Source of the DNA: Deinococcus sp. QL22
Lineage (GTDB): Bacteria > Deinococcota > Deinococci > Deinococcales > Deinococcaceae
Reading direction: 5' to 3'
NCBI RefSeq assembly: GCF_023370075.1
Contig: NZ_CP097149.1
Coordinates: 310,001 to 374,000 of the forward strand
Length of the DNA stretch: 64,000 bases
This document shows, piece after piece, positions 36,157 through 47,571 of the stretch (position 1 is its first letter; every line of letters starts with the position of its first letter). Made by a program: the position numbers and the translations under genes. Under the pieces are notes generated by a model that worked only from the letters and a program-made list of their open reading frames with translations, did no database searches and was not told the DNA's origin.

Positions 36157-36493
36157 GGGAATCAAACTCCTTTATGAGAACAGGCTCACCCAAATCGGGG
36201 GCCAAACAAGAGAAAACGGCAGCAACTGCCTTGCGGGAACGAAATAAAAACTCTGGACAGTGTGCATTATGAATCATTTAATCTAGCCACGTACTGCCCC
36301 GGAAGATGGGCGTGCTCGGGTAATTTTCGCGCACGTTCAGGGATTTTGGACAGGCCTGTTTAGAAAACCAGACATTCAGCCTGCCATGGAGTGCCACCGT
36401 ACAAAATAAACTCAGCTTTTGGAGCATTTGGTAAGATGACGGCCATCTTCACCTGGAGGGCACTTCACCTGAATGGCACTGCAACACCCTAAA
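36157..36493. other. Intergenic region between livH and the first binding-protein gene
   Basis: No gene is supported. AT-rich stretches occur at 36260-36290 (GCATTATGAATCATTTAATC), where a livH promoter is likely, though I cannot identify a convincing -35/-10 pair. The binding-protein terminator lies at its right end. Confidence 0.35.
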
Positions 36494-36530
36494 AAGTGGA
36501 GAGCCGAGCACGAAGCCCAGCTCTCCACTT
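36494..36530 (-). terminator. Terminator of the first binding-protein gene
   Basis: AAGTGGAGAGC (36494-36504) pairs perfectly with GCTCTCCACTT (36520-36530). Reading minus it is followed by TTT and AGGG. Its loop (CGAGCACGAAGCCCA) resembles that of the terminator after the paralogous gene. Confidence 0.85.
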
Positions 36531-36575
36531 GCAAGCGGCAAAGGTTAAATCAGCCTGCCCAGCAAATCCTAATTC

Positions 36576-37712
<1,137 letters not shown>

Positions 37713-37777
37713 GCGTCCTCCAGGACTGGTACGCGACAGACTCAGGGCCTGATACGCATTTATGTTGAGATACGCTG

Positions 37778-37806
37778 AGTGTAAAGATAAGTAGAAGGCA
37801 AGTCAA
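37778..37806 (-). promoter_or_regulatory. Promoter of binding-protein copy 1
   Basis: Reading minus: TTGACT (37806-37801), a 17-base spacer, then TACACT (37783-37778). This is a near-consensus housekeeping promoter with a leader of about 60 nt. Confidence 0.8.
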
Positions 37807-38449
37807 TGGTTTGCAAGTTTTTAACTCTACATTGATTCATATATCCCTGTGTAGCAAAAATATAAACAGATGTACTGCCTCGGATATCCAAGTCAGAAAT
37901 AGCAAAAACACTATGCAAGACGCATTTTGGACGAAGTCATCGCCAATAGATGTTTCGACATATCGAACAAATCATTCTTCAAGAGCAGCTGTCTATGTGC
38001 GCGAACAACAAGATAAGAAATATGAAGTTGTGAGCAACACACATGGTTATAACGCTTGATCGGCGTCCTAGTCCGTAAAATGGACAAAGCCATCCGTATT
38101 GCGAATGGATGGCGGACTGCTAGAACGAATTTAGAATGAAGTGGCTACCGGTGAACAGAAGACTGCCGCCCGAAAGCAGCGACCACCATCAGAAGGGGCC
38201 GTGGCTGCTGATGCAACTCCTTCACTTTAGCTTGATGATTTAGAACACCATGTTCACACGGCAGACTCTGGACGAGAACAGCCTTCGATTAGTTTTTATC
38301 GAGTTGCCCATTGTGGGACTCGCAAAGCCATGGGTGGCTTGTAAAGCTGCAGAGCGGGCCAGTGAGAGAGGCTAACATTCAGACTGTTGAAACGCTGTAT
38401 TGAAATTGAATCTGGTACATCTCTATAGTTTGGGCTCGTTTCTGAAAAC
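37807..38449. other. AT-rich spacer between the two binding-protein genes
   Basis: These roughly 640 bases are much more AT-rich than the surroundings, especially 37807-38050. They hold one candidate small ORF (37913-38059) and, at 38311-38375, a copy of the dispersed repeat (TTGTGGGACTCGCAAAGC and AAAGCTGCAGAGCGG). Nothing else is recognised. Confidence 0.5.
37913..38059 (+). CDS. Candidate orphan small ORF
   Basis: 48 codons from ATG 37913 (a longer frame reaches back to 37811). The product is polar, beginning MQDAFWTKSSPIDVSTYRTN, with a central REQQDKKYEVVSN. No family is recognised, and no ribosome site or -10 is convincing. Codon use is AT-rich like the surrounding spacer. It could equally be a chance frame in non-coding DNA. 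Confidence 0.22.
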   Translation: MQDAFWTKSSPIDVSTYRTNHSSRAAVYVREQQDKKYEVVSNTHGYNA

Positions 38450-38480
38450 AGTGGGGCCGAGCACTAGGCCCGGCCCCACT
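38450..38480 (-). terminator. Terminator of binding-protein copy 2
   Basis: AGTGGGGCCG (38450-38459) pairs with CGGCCCCACT (38471-38480), followed on the minus strand by GTTTTC. The loop AGCACTAGGCC resembles the copy-1 terminator loop. Confidence 0.8.
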
Positions 38481-38524
38481 GATGCAAGCAAGAGAGGAAA
38501 TAATGCCCTCTCAAGCAACGCCAA

Positions 38525-39679
38525 TTACTGCTTGACGGGCTTGACGGGGATGGAGTTGGCGAGTTTGAACTTGCCGTCCATGATGCTCAGGATGTACATG
38601 GTGGCGGCCTTGCGGTCACCGACGCTGTTGAAGCTGACGTTGCCCGACAGCAGGCCCGTAAAGCTGCCCTTGCGGATGGCGCTTTCGACCTGAGCGCGGG
38701 TAGGCGCCTTGTTGCCGTTGGCACGGGCTGCGGCCAAGATACCCTGAAGCGTGACTTTGGCAGCGTCGTAACCGAACACGCCGAATCCCTGAATAGGAGC
38801 ACTGAAGGTCTTCTGGTACAGGGTTGCCAGCGTCTTGGCGGCGGGCAGCGACTCGGGGGGAGCCGAGACGGTGGTGAAGTAAATGTTGGTGGCGCCCTTG
38901 CCTGCGATGGTTACGAGCTGGCCGCTGTCGAGGCCGTCGCCGCCGACCACAGGGGTCGTGATGCCGTTTTCACGCAGCTGCTTGATGAACACGCCCACCT
39001 GGTTGTAGATGCCGCCGAAGTAGATGGCGTCGGGCTTCTGGAGCTTGATCTTGGCAACGATGCTGGAGAAGTCGCTCTTTTCCTCGGTGCCTTCGTTGGC
39101 TACGACCTGCACACTCTTGGCCTTCAGAGCTTTCTCGACTTCTGCGGCCAGGCCTTCGCCGTAGGCCGTCTTGTCGTTCAGGATGTACACTTTTTTGGCT
39201 TTCAAAGTGCCAGTCATGAAGTTGGCACCAGCGGGGCCTTGCGCGTCATCGCGGGCCACGATGCGGTTCATGTTGCTCAGGCCACGGTCGGTCACCTGGT
39301 TGGCGGTGTTGGCAGGGCTGACCATCGCGACGCGGCTGGCGACCAGTGCGGCGCTGGAAGGAATCGCCACGCCGCTGTTAAGCGTACCCACAACGGCCAG
39401 AATCTGACGGTCGGCAGCGATCTTGCGGGCGGCGGCGGTGCCGGTGGCAGGATCAGCCTGATCGTCGAAAGGGGTCAGGGACAGGTCGAAGCCCAGCTTC
39501 TTGAACTGGGGCTTGTATTCGTTGACGGCCAGCGTTGCGCCGTTGCGGATCTGGGTGCCCAAGTCGCTCTGCCCACCCGAGAGGGGCGAGAGGCTGGCGA
39601 TCTTGATGGTGGTCTGTGCGCTGGCGGTGCCGAGGGCAAGGGCGGTCAGTACGGTCAAGCTCAGGATCGTTTTCTTCAT
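38525..39679 (-). CDS. Branched-chain amino-acid ABC substrate-binding protein (copy 2)
   Basis: 384 residues from ATG 39679. It has the same signal peptide as copy 1 with one or two changes (MKKTILSLTVLTALALGTASAQ) and the same LivJ-type fold (IKIASLSPLSGGQSDLG, AVVGTLNSGVAIPSSAAL, DKTAYGEGLAAEVE). Differences from copy 1 cluster in the middle and the C-terminal end, which has a short extra tail (ANSIPVKPVKQ). A GGAGG ribosome site supports the start, and the frame extension to 39712 is unsupported. It probably shares the LivHMGF translocator and widens the substrate range. Confidence 0.95.
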   Translation of the reverse strand: MKKTILSLTVLTALALGTASAQTTIKIASLSPLSGGQSDLGTQIRNGATLAVNEYKPQFKKLGFDLSLTPFDDQADPATGTAAARKIAADRQILAVVGTLNSGVAIPSSAALVASRVAMVSPANTANQVTDRGLSNMNRIVARDDAQGPAGANFMTGTLKAKKVYILNDKTAYGEGLAAEVEKALKAKSVQVVANEGTEEKSDFSSIVAKIKLQKPDAIYFGGIYNQVGVFIKQLRENGITTPVVGGDGLDSGQLVTIAGKGATNIYFTTVSAPPESLPAAKTLATLYQKTFSAPIQGFGVFGYDAAKVTLQGILAAARANGNKAPTRAQVESAIRKGSFTGLLSGNVSFNSVGDRKAATMYILSIMDGKFKLANSIPVKPVKQ

Positions 39680-39745
39680 GCGTCCTCCGGGACTGGGGCT
39701 AGGCAGGCACACTGGCCTGATTTCGCTTTACGTTGAGATGCCCTA

Positions 39746-39774
39746 ATTCTAGGGACGGCTTTAGGGGAAGTCAA
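39746..39774 (-). promoter_or_regulatory. Promoter of binding-protein copy 2
   Basis: Reading minus: TTGACT (39774-39769), a 17-base spacer, then TAGAAT (39751-39746). The -35 and spacing are identical to copy 1, showing that the duplication included the promoter. Confidence 0.82.
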
Positions 39775-39971
39775 TGCATTGCTCACTTTTGATTACAGAG
39801 TGATTCGCAACAAAACTCAGAGAATCATCAGAAAGGATTGGAAATATTGCCTAAATATTCATTGGTAACGCAATTAGATGCAATGTAAAAGAAGCACGTT
39901 GGCAGGGCGGATCATTAGGCCTGGCGTTCGTAAGTTCTGAACTCCTTCCCGGTGTTGCTGTCCACCCTAAA

Positions 39972-41345
39972 TTAAATCAAGTCCAAATACCGGTTCAGTT
40001 CCCAGGCATGAATGGTGGCGCTGTAGTCGCGCCATTCGGCCCGTTTCGCCTCCACGAAATGATCCAGCACATGCTCACCCAGCGCTCCGGCGATCACCTC
40101 GTCTTTTTCCAGTTCATCTACAGCCTCGCGCAGGTCAGTGGGCAGTTCGCGCACGCGGTGGTGGCGCTTTTCGCGCACGGTCATCTTGTAGATGTTGCGG
40201 GCAATGGCGGGCGGCGGCTCCAGCTTCTCGGCAATCCCGTCCAGGCCAGCCGCCAGCATCGCGGCCAGCGCCAGATAAGGGTTGCAACTGGGGTCAGGCA
40301 TCCTCAGTTCGGCGCGGGTAGAATTGCCGCGCTTGGCAGGCACACGGATCAGGGCGCTGCGGTTGCTGGTACTCCACGCGATATTCACGGGCGCTTCGTA
40401 ACCGGGCACGAGGCGTTTGTAACTGTTGACCAGCGGATTGGTGATGGCCGTCATGCCGCCCGCGTGTTCCAGCAGACCTGCAATAAATTGCCGCGCAGTG
40501 ACCGACAGGCCATGTTCGCCATCTGGATCGGCAAAAGTGTTCACGCCGTCTCGGAAGAGGCTGAGGTGGCAGTGCATTCCGCTGCCGTTGACCCCGGGCA
40601 GGGGCTTGGGCAAAAAGCTGGCGAGCAGGCCGTATTCCAGCGCCACCCGCTTGACCACAAACTTGAAAGTAGCGATCCGGTCTGCGGTTTCCAGCGCAGG
40701 TGCATAACGGAAATCAATTTCGTGTTGGCCGGGAGCGTCTTCATGGTGCGCGGCCTCGATTTCAAAGCCCATCTGCACCAGCTTGTTGGTGATTTCGCGG
40801 CGAATGCGCTCGCCCTTGTCTATCGGCGCGAGGTCGAAGTATCCGGCGCGGTCATGCGTCACGGTGCTGCCGACGCCGGTGGCCGTGCGCTCGAACAGGA
40901 AAAATTCGGGTTCGGTGCCCACGAACATCTCGAAGCCCAGCGTCTGCGCCCGCTCCACCTGCCGCCGCAACACCCGGCGCGGATCGCCCTCAAAGGGCGT
41001 GCCATCGGGCAAATGCACGTCGCAAATCAGGCGGGCCACCTTGCCGCGCTCGCCTTCCTCGCGCGAAAACTGTGGATAGATCAGGAATGTGCCCAGATCG
41101 GGGCGCAGCAGCATGTCGGATTCCTCTATGCGCGTGAATCCCTCCACGCTGCTGCCGTCAAAAGTCACGTCGCCGCGCAGCGCCTTTTCAAACTGAGACT
41201 GAGGCACTTCTACGTTTTTGGTGGCCCCCAGAATATCGGTGAATTGCAGGCGCAAAAACTTGACGCCCGCCGTGTCCATTTCGGCCAGAATGGCGGCTGG
41301 GTCGGGGGGAAGGTGGGAAGCAGATAGGTGGGAATGGGGCGTCAT
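39972..41345 (-). CDS. glnA: Glutamine synthetase, type I
   Basis: 457 residues. FDGSSVEGFTRIEESDMLLRPD, the GTEPEFFLFE metal-ligand strand, AAHHEDAPGQHEIDF, NGSGMHCHLSLF and the ATP-binding KRLVPGYEAPVNIAWSTSNRSALIRVP are all intact. The tyrosine adenylylation loop of GSI-beta (NLYDLPPEE) is absent; this segment reads NIYKMTVREKRHH, so it is a GSI-alpha enzyme, expected to be controlled by feedback or repressor proteins. It makes glutamine from glutamate, ammonia and ATP. ATG 41345 has GGAGG ten bases upstream; a TTG three codons earlier is too close to it. Confidence 0.95.
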   Translation of the reverse strand: MTPHSHLSASHLPPDPAAILAEMDTAGVKFLRLQFTDILGATKNVEVPQSQFEKALRGDVTFDGSSVEGFTRIEESDMLLRPDLGTFLIYPQFSREEGERGKVARLICDVHLPDGTPFEGDPRRVLRRQVERAQTLGFEMFVGTEPEFFLFERTATGVGSTVTHDRAGYFDLAPIDKGERIRREITNKLVQMGFEIEAAHHEDAPGQHEIDFRYAPALETADRIATFKFVVKRVALEYGLLASFLPKPLPGVNGSGMHCHLSLFRDGVNTFADPDGEHGLSVTARQFIAGLLEHAGGMTAITNPLVNSYKRLVPGYEAPVNIAWSTSNRSALIRVPAKRGNSTRAELRMPDPSCNPYLALAAMLAAGLDGIAEKLEPPPAIARNIYKMTVREKRHHRVRELPTDLREAVDELEKDEVIAGALGEHVLDHFVEAKRAEWRDYSATIHAWELNRYLDLI

Positions 41346-41723
41346 GGTGGGCAAACCTCCGGCTAGGGATAAAGCAATGAAAGACAGTGTCAGGGAGAAG
41401 ATGGAGAAGATAAAGAGGAGTTGAGGCGAGTGATCTTAGGCGCTGACCGTAGCGGGCCGGGCTGCCTGAGCGCAAGCGGCAGAGGCACGCTGACCCTCTG
41501 CACCTGTGGAGGCCGTCTCTCTAAAAGCTCCATCCTAGAAGCTCCGTCATTCTGCGGTACGGCGGGACAAGGCGGGCAGGGACTCCGGGTAAAACCGCCG
41601 GAACATTCACGAGTTGTCTGCTCAAGATGAGACAAAACACCAGAATATTAGGGGCAATCTGCATATTGTCCGGCGTGATTGACCGGATATCCGGGCCAGA
41701 TGTGCAACTTGTACAGTCTCACG
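41346..41723. other. Divergent intergenic region between glnA and glnN
   Basis: About 380 bases carry the glnA 5' region and upstream DNA of glnN, with no coding frame I would support. A glnA promoter was not clear to me. This is the likely place for nitrogen-responsive control of both genes. Confidence 0.4.
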
Positions 41724-41753
41724 TTGACCCTACGTGAAAAGCGCTCTTATACT
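41724..41753 (+). promoter_or_regulatory. glnN promoter
   Basis: TTGACC (41724-41729), an 18-base spacer and TATACT (41748-41753). This gives a leader of about 130 nt, which contains an in-frame extension of glnN with no ribosome site. Confidence 0.75.
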
Positions 41754-41890
41754 TGGCGGCAGCATCAGGCGTTCGTCAGAAGGTGTTGAGGCGCTTGCGG
41801 ACTGGGGAAGCAGGGATGCCTCCGGCACGCAGACTCAGAGACGCAGGCGAAGATGAACGAAGCAGACCAGCACCACCCAAGGGAGACCTC

Positions 41891-44047
<2,157 letters not shown>

Positions 44048-44071
44048 GAAACACTGTCTAAGGGTCTAGGG

Positions 44072-45336
44072 CTGATGGCCTGACACAATTTATGAGAAAG
44101 CGTCCCCGGTAGGGGACACTTTCTGTTTGTGAAGACCGAAAATGCCACCGGGGACGCCCCCCGACTGTACCAAGCGATCCTGCCCCACCTCCACCCCGCC
44201 CTGTGGAACGACGTCCGCAACGCCCGTACGCTGGCCTGGATGGTCAGCGGCTTGGTGCTGTCCCAGAGCGTTTCCATTCCCTCCTGGCTGCCGCACATCC
44301 ACTCCCAGGCCACGGTCGCCCAGAGCACCGAACGTCGCTGCCGACGGTGGCTGGAGAATCCAGCCATCGCCCCTGGCAGTGTGTATGGCCCCCTGATTAC
44401 CCGAGCCTTGCGGGATTGGGGCCCGCATTCCTGACGCTGGCGCTGGACACCAGCATCCTGTTCGGACGCTTCTGTCTGATCCGGGTGGCCGTCCTCTACC
44501 GGGGACGCGCGGTACCGCTCGTCTCCCGCGTCCTAGAGCATGCCAGTGCTCAGGTCGGCACCGAACAACTCCTGCCTGTCCTCGCCGAGGTCAAAGGCCT
44601 GCTGGATTTTCTTGGGCTGCACGATGTTCGACTCCTGGCGGATCGGGGTTTTGCGACACGGCCTTGATGGGCTGGCTCCGCGTCTGCGGATGGCACTTCC
44701 GCATCCGCATCAAATCGAGCCTGATTCTGGCCGCTCCAGACGGGCAACGGGTCTGCACCATCGGAAATCAAACTCGCAGCGCGCGAAACGCGCTGCTTCC
44801 ACAACGTCACGATCACCGGACACCGATTTGGGCCGGTGCATGTGGCTCTGGGCCGTCCACGGACGGCCCAGAGCAGTGGCAGGTGGTGAGCGATGAACCC
44901 ACCAGTCGTGCAACGTTTGCTGAGTACGGCGAGCGCTTCCAAATAGAGGAAGGATTCTTGGATGATAAGTGGCCTCTTCGGTCTGGAGGACTCCAAACTG
45001 CGTGATGCCGCCAGCCTCGAACGCCTGATCCTGGTGATCTCTGTGGCCACGCTCCTGCTCGTCTCCGAAGGACTCCAGCTCGTGCAGCAGGGTGTGCGCA
45101 GAACCATTGATCCCCATTGGAACCGCGCCCTGAGCTATTTGAAACTTGGTTTACGCGGCGTCCACTTCGCGCTGAGCCGGGGGCAGGCAGTACTCAACCG
45201 CCTGACGCTCCAAGGAGGCGCCGATCCGGCGCCTCCCGGACGTCGCAAGAAATCGCATGTCAGTTCTGTGGACGCTTTAGAAGGCGGCTGGGTGCTCAGA
45301 TTTCGCTCTCCCTCATAAATTGTGTCAGGCCGTCAG
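44072..45336 (+). mobile_element. Degenerate IS4-family insertion sequence
   Basis: 1265 bp bounded by 25-bp inverted ends that match at 24 positions (left begins CTGATGGCCTGACACAATTT; right is CTGACGGCC... inverted). It is flanked by an exact 10-bp direct repeat, GGGTCTAGGG (44062-44071 and 45337-45346). Ten-base duplications are usual for IS4-family elements. The target lies in a GGTCTAAGG-type dispersed repeat, so part of the flank match could pre-date insertion. The single transposase gene is broken. Confidence 0.88.
44129..45318 (+). pseudogene. IS4-type transposase, multiple frameshifts
   Basis: Read across frames, the gene encodes a DDE transposase of roughly 390 residues. The first aspartate is in [12 protein letters not shown], the second in [10 protein letters not shown] and the glutamate in [11 protein letters not shown] (YREK-like region), followed by [20 protein letters not shown]. 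At least five frame changes interrupt it: near 44420 (one base), about 44655, about 44770, about 44875 and about 44965 (one missing A in the DDK-SGL junction). The pieces keep clear protein similarity, so decay is recent. It cannot make active transposase unless the sequence is in error. Confidence 0.85.
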
Positions 45337-45373
45337 GGGTCTAGGGTCTAAGGGCCGAGAAGACCGTGAATGA

Positions 45374-45407
45374 GGGGGCTGGAACCGTTGGGGTTCTGGC
45401 CCCCTTT
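45374..45407 (+). terminator. Terminator, probably that of glnN
   Basis: GGGGGC-T-GGAACC (45374-45386) pairs with GGTTC-T-GGCCCCC, followed by TTTAGTTG. It lies 38 bases right of the IS. Removing the element would put it about 60 bases after the glnN stop. Confidence 0.7.
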
Positions 45408-45812
45408 AGTTGTGTTGCGGCCCAACCAGAATGTGATTACAGCTTTCTGAGAGTTCTGAGGGTCGAGCTTGCTCGGTGGCCCCCTCTACTTCGCGACGCC
45501 CTCTCCCACAAGGGGCGAGGGAATAAAAACTAATCGAGCGCTGGAGTGATACGGAATAAAAGAGGTTCGCGCATCTGGTATTGCCCTTTCCACCTGTGGG
45601 ACTCGTAGAGCTACGCAGCAGAGAGAAGCAAAGCAGCGGGGTGGCTTGAAAAGCTGCGAGGCAGAGGGGCCACGCGGCAACGTACCCGCCTGTGTCAAGG
45701 ACTCATTGTTAACCCCGTATCAGATATGCGCCAGGGTTCATAGCCCGAAGCCAACTGCACACCTTATGACTCCCCCACTAACTTCCCGCCTGTCTCTTCC
45801 CTTCTCGCCCGC
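45408..45812. repeat. Intergenic repeat block right of the insertion sequence
   Basis: Contains CGCCCTCTCCCACAAGGGGC (about 45498-45517), CACCTGTGGGACTCGTAGAG (about 45591-45610) with CTACGCAGCAGAG, and AAAGCTGCGAGGCAGAGGGG (45650-45669). These are copies of the dispersed small-repeat families seen near 5550, 14220, 25610 and 56750. No gene is supported. Confidence 0.55.
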
Positions 45813-45833
45813 TTGGTGTACAGTGCTTGCCCT

Positions 45834-46433
45834 ATGCCGGACGCCTCCAAACTCTCCCCCACCGATTCCACCCTTCCGCGCCGCCTGGACGGCGTGACAT
45901 TGGTGGTGACGGAACGGGTGCGGCCCTCACAGGTGGCTGCATACGAGGCGTGGGCGCGGGACTTGCACGCCTTGCAACGCCTGCAACCCGGCTTCATTGG
46001 CCTGCATGTGCTGCGTGACGCTTCTGGCCCCATGCCCGAATACGTGACGCTGGTGCGCTTTGCCTCGCCGGACGCTTTGGCGGCGTGGCGGGCGTCGGCG
46101 GAGTATGCGCGGGCGTTGAAGCAGTTGCCGCACTTTACGGCAGGCGAGGTGGATTACCGCGAGTCGGTGGGGCTGGAAGCGTGGTTTGACCGCCCCGCCC
46201 GCGCCCCCGCTCCGGCCCTCTGGAAGAACGTGCTGGTGGGCGTCGTGGGCGTGTACCCGCTGATTTTGCTGTTCTCTGCACTGTTTACGCCCTTTACCAA
46301 AGATTGGCCCTGGTATCTGGCCATTCTCAGTACCGTCGTGCCGTCCACCATTTTCCTGAATTGGCCTGTATTGCCGCTGCTGTCGCGCTGGCTGCGGCGT
46401 TGGCTGTATCCGGCCCCTGGTCAGGGCCAATAA
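45834..46433 (+). CDS. Antibiotic biosynthesis monooxygenase (ABM)-domain membrane protein
   Basis: 199 residues. An N-terminal ABM-like domain (about 15-105: VTLVVTERVRPSQVAAYEAWARDLHALQRLQPGFIGLHVLRD... YVTLVRFASPDALAAWRAS) is followed by two membrane helices (about 128-148 and 154-178, separated by a short loop). ABM-TM fusions are widespread and uncharacterised; ABM domains bind or oxidise small aromatic or haem-like ligands. TACAGT (45819-45824) lies nine bases before ATG 45834, suggesting a nearly leaderless mRNA. An earlier GTG at 45813 overlaps that box. Confidence 0.8.
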   Translation: MPDASKLSPTDSTLPRRLDGVTLVVTERVRPSQVAAYEAWARDLHALQRLQPGFIGLHVLRDASGPMPEYVTLVRFASPDALAAWRASAEYARALKQLPHFTAGEVDYRESVGLEAWFDRPARAPAPALWKNVLVGVVGVYPLILLFSALFTPFTKDWPWYLAILSTVVPSTIFLNWPVLPLLSRWLRRWLYPAPGQGQ

Positions 46434-46452
46434 AGTTCAGGGCCAGTCGGAT

Positions 46453-47571
46453 TCAGTCTGCTGGAACCGCCAACACATCCGGAGCGTCTTCTTCGGCGGG
46501 CAGGTGACGGCGCACCTCGCGCATAGAGGCGTGGATGACGCCCAACGCGATACTCATGGTAAGCATGGAGCTGAAGCCGAAGCTGACGAGGGGCAGCGGG
46601 ACGCCCGTTACTGGGAACAGTCCAGCAGCCACCGCCAGATTCACGAACGCCTGACCCACGATCATGAACATGCTGCCTGTGGCGAGGATGCTGGCCCCAT
46701 GAATTTCGGGCGTCATGGGACGAATGCGGGTGGCAAGCTGCGACACTTGCAGGGCCGTAGACACGATCAGCCAGTAGGCGAACAGCAACATTGCCACGCC
46801 CAGCAGCCCGGTGCTGAAGCCCACCGTTGCCACGATCATGTCGGTATGGGCCGCAAAATACGAGTAACGCGGGCCGTCTGGCCCCAGTCCCCACAGCCCA
46901 CCCGAAGTCAGATCACGGTGTGCCATGCCGATCTGATCCAGGCCCACCGTCAAACTCTCGTTGTTGATCCGGTCTTGGTGACCAAACCAGCGTTCGCGAA
47001 TGTAGGGATGGTTTTCTAAGTAAGTATTGGCAATGGGCAGGCCCACCAACGTCAGCGCCAGCAACAGCCCCCCGATGTTGCCAATTCGCACGCCCGCCGC
47101 GTACATCAAGATGATGCCCAGCCCGAACGTCAGGACACTCGTACCCAGATCCGGTTCAAACAGAATCAGTGCGGTGGTGATGACGATCATCAGGGAGGCG
47201 CTGACCAGTTTGTTCTGCACACCCCGGCGGGAAAAGAAGGACGCCAGTTGCAACACGAGGGCCAGTTTTGCCAGCTCGGACGGCTGGAAACGGATGGGGC
47301 CGAAATCGAGCCAGCGGCGCGTGCCGGGGCTGGTCTGGGTTCCGACGCCCACGAACAGCACGAGGGCCAGCAAAACCAAGGCAAAACCCCACGCCCACGG
47401 CCCCAGCTTCAGCAGCGTTTTGGGCCGCATCCGGGCCACCGCGAAGGTCGCCAGCAGCGCAATCACTGCTTTGCTGGCATGGTCGGTAATCAGTTCGGGA
47501 CTGGCAGCGGCCACACCCATCAGGCCCAGAATCAGCAGCAACACCTGTGCAATCACAAGTTGGGCGCTCAT
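46453..47571 (-). CDS. ftsW: Peptidoglycan glycosyltransferase FtsW
   Basis: 372 residues with about ten helices in the SEDS family. GTRRWLDFGPIRFQPSELAKLALVLQLA is the family signature after helix 4, and LFEPDLGTSVLTFGLG, RYSYFAAHTDMIVATVGFSTGLLG and FPVTGVPLPLVSFGFSSML are further SEDS blocks. The loop residue corresponding to the catalytic Asp lies in the EPDLG segment. SEDS proteins polymerise lipid II; coupling to murD (ATGA overlap) favours the division enzyme FtsW over RodA. The start is fixed by the overlap. Confidence 0.93.
   Translation of the reverse strand: MSAQLVIAQVLLLILGLMGVAAASPELITDHASKAVIALLATFAVARMRPKTLLKLGPWAWGFALVLLALVLFVGVGTQTSPGTRRWLDFGPIRFQPSELAKLALVLQLASFFSRRGVQNKLVSASLMIVITTALILFEPDLGTSVLTFGLGIILMYAAGVRIGNIGGLLLALTLVGLPIANTYLENHPYIRERWFGHQDRINNESLTVGLDQIGMAHRDLTSGGLWGLGPDGPRYSYFAAHTDMIVATVGFSTGLLGVAMLLFAYWLIVSTALQVSQLATRIRPMTPEIHGASILATGSMFMIVGQAFVNLAVAAGLFPVTGVPLPLVSFGFSSMLTMSIALGVIHASMREVRRHLPAEEDAPDVLAVPAD

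Noticed and set aside
41754..41890. N-terminal extension of glnN from 41753
   Set aside because: It would begin inside the -10 box, lacks a ribosome site, and is not part of known GSIII N-termini.
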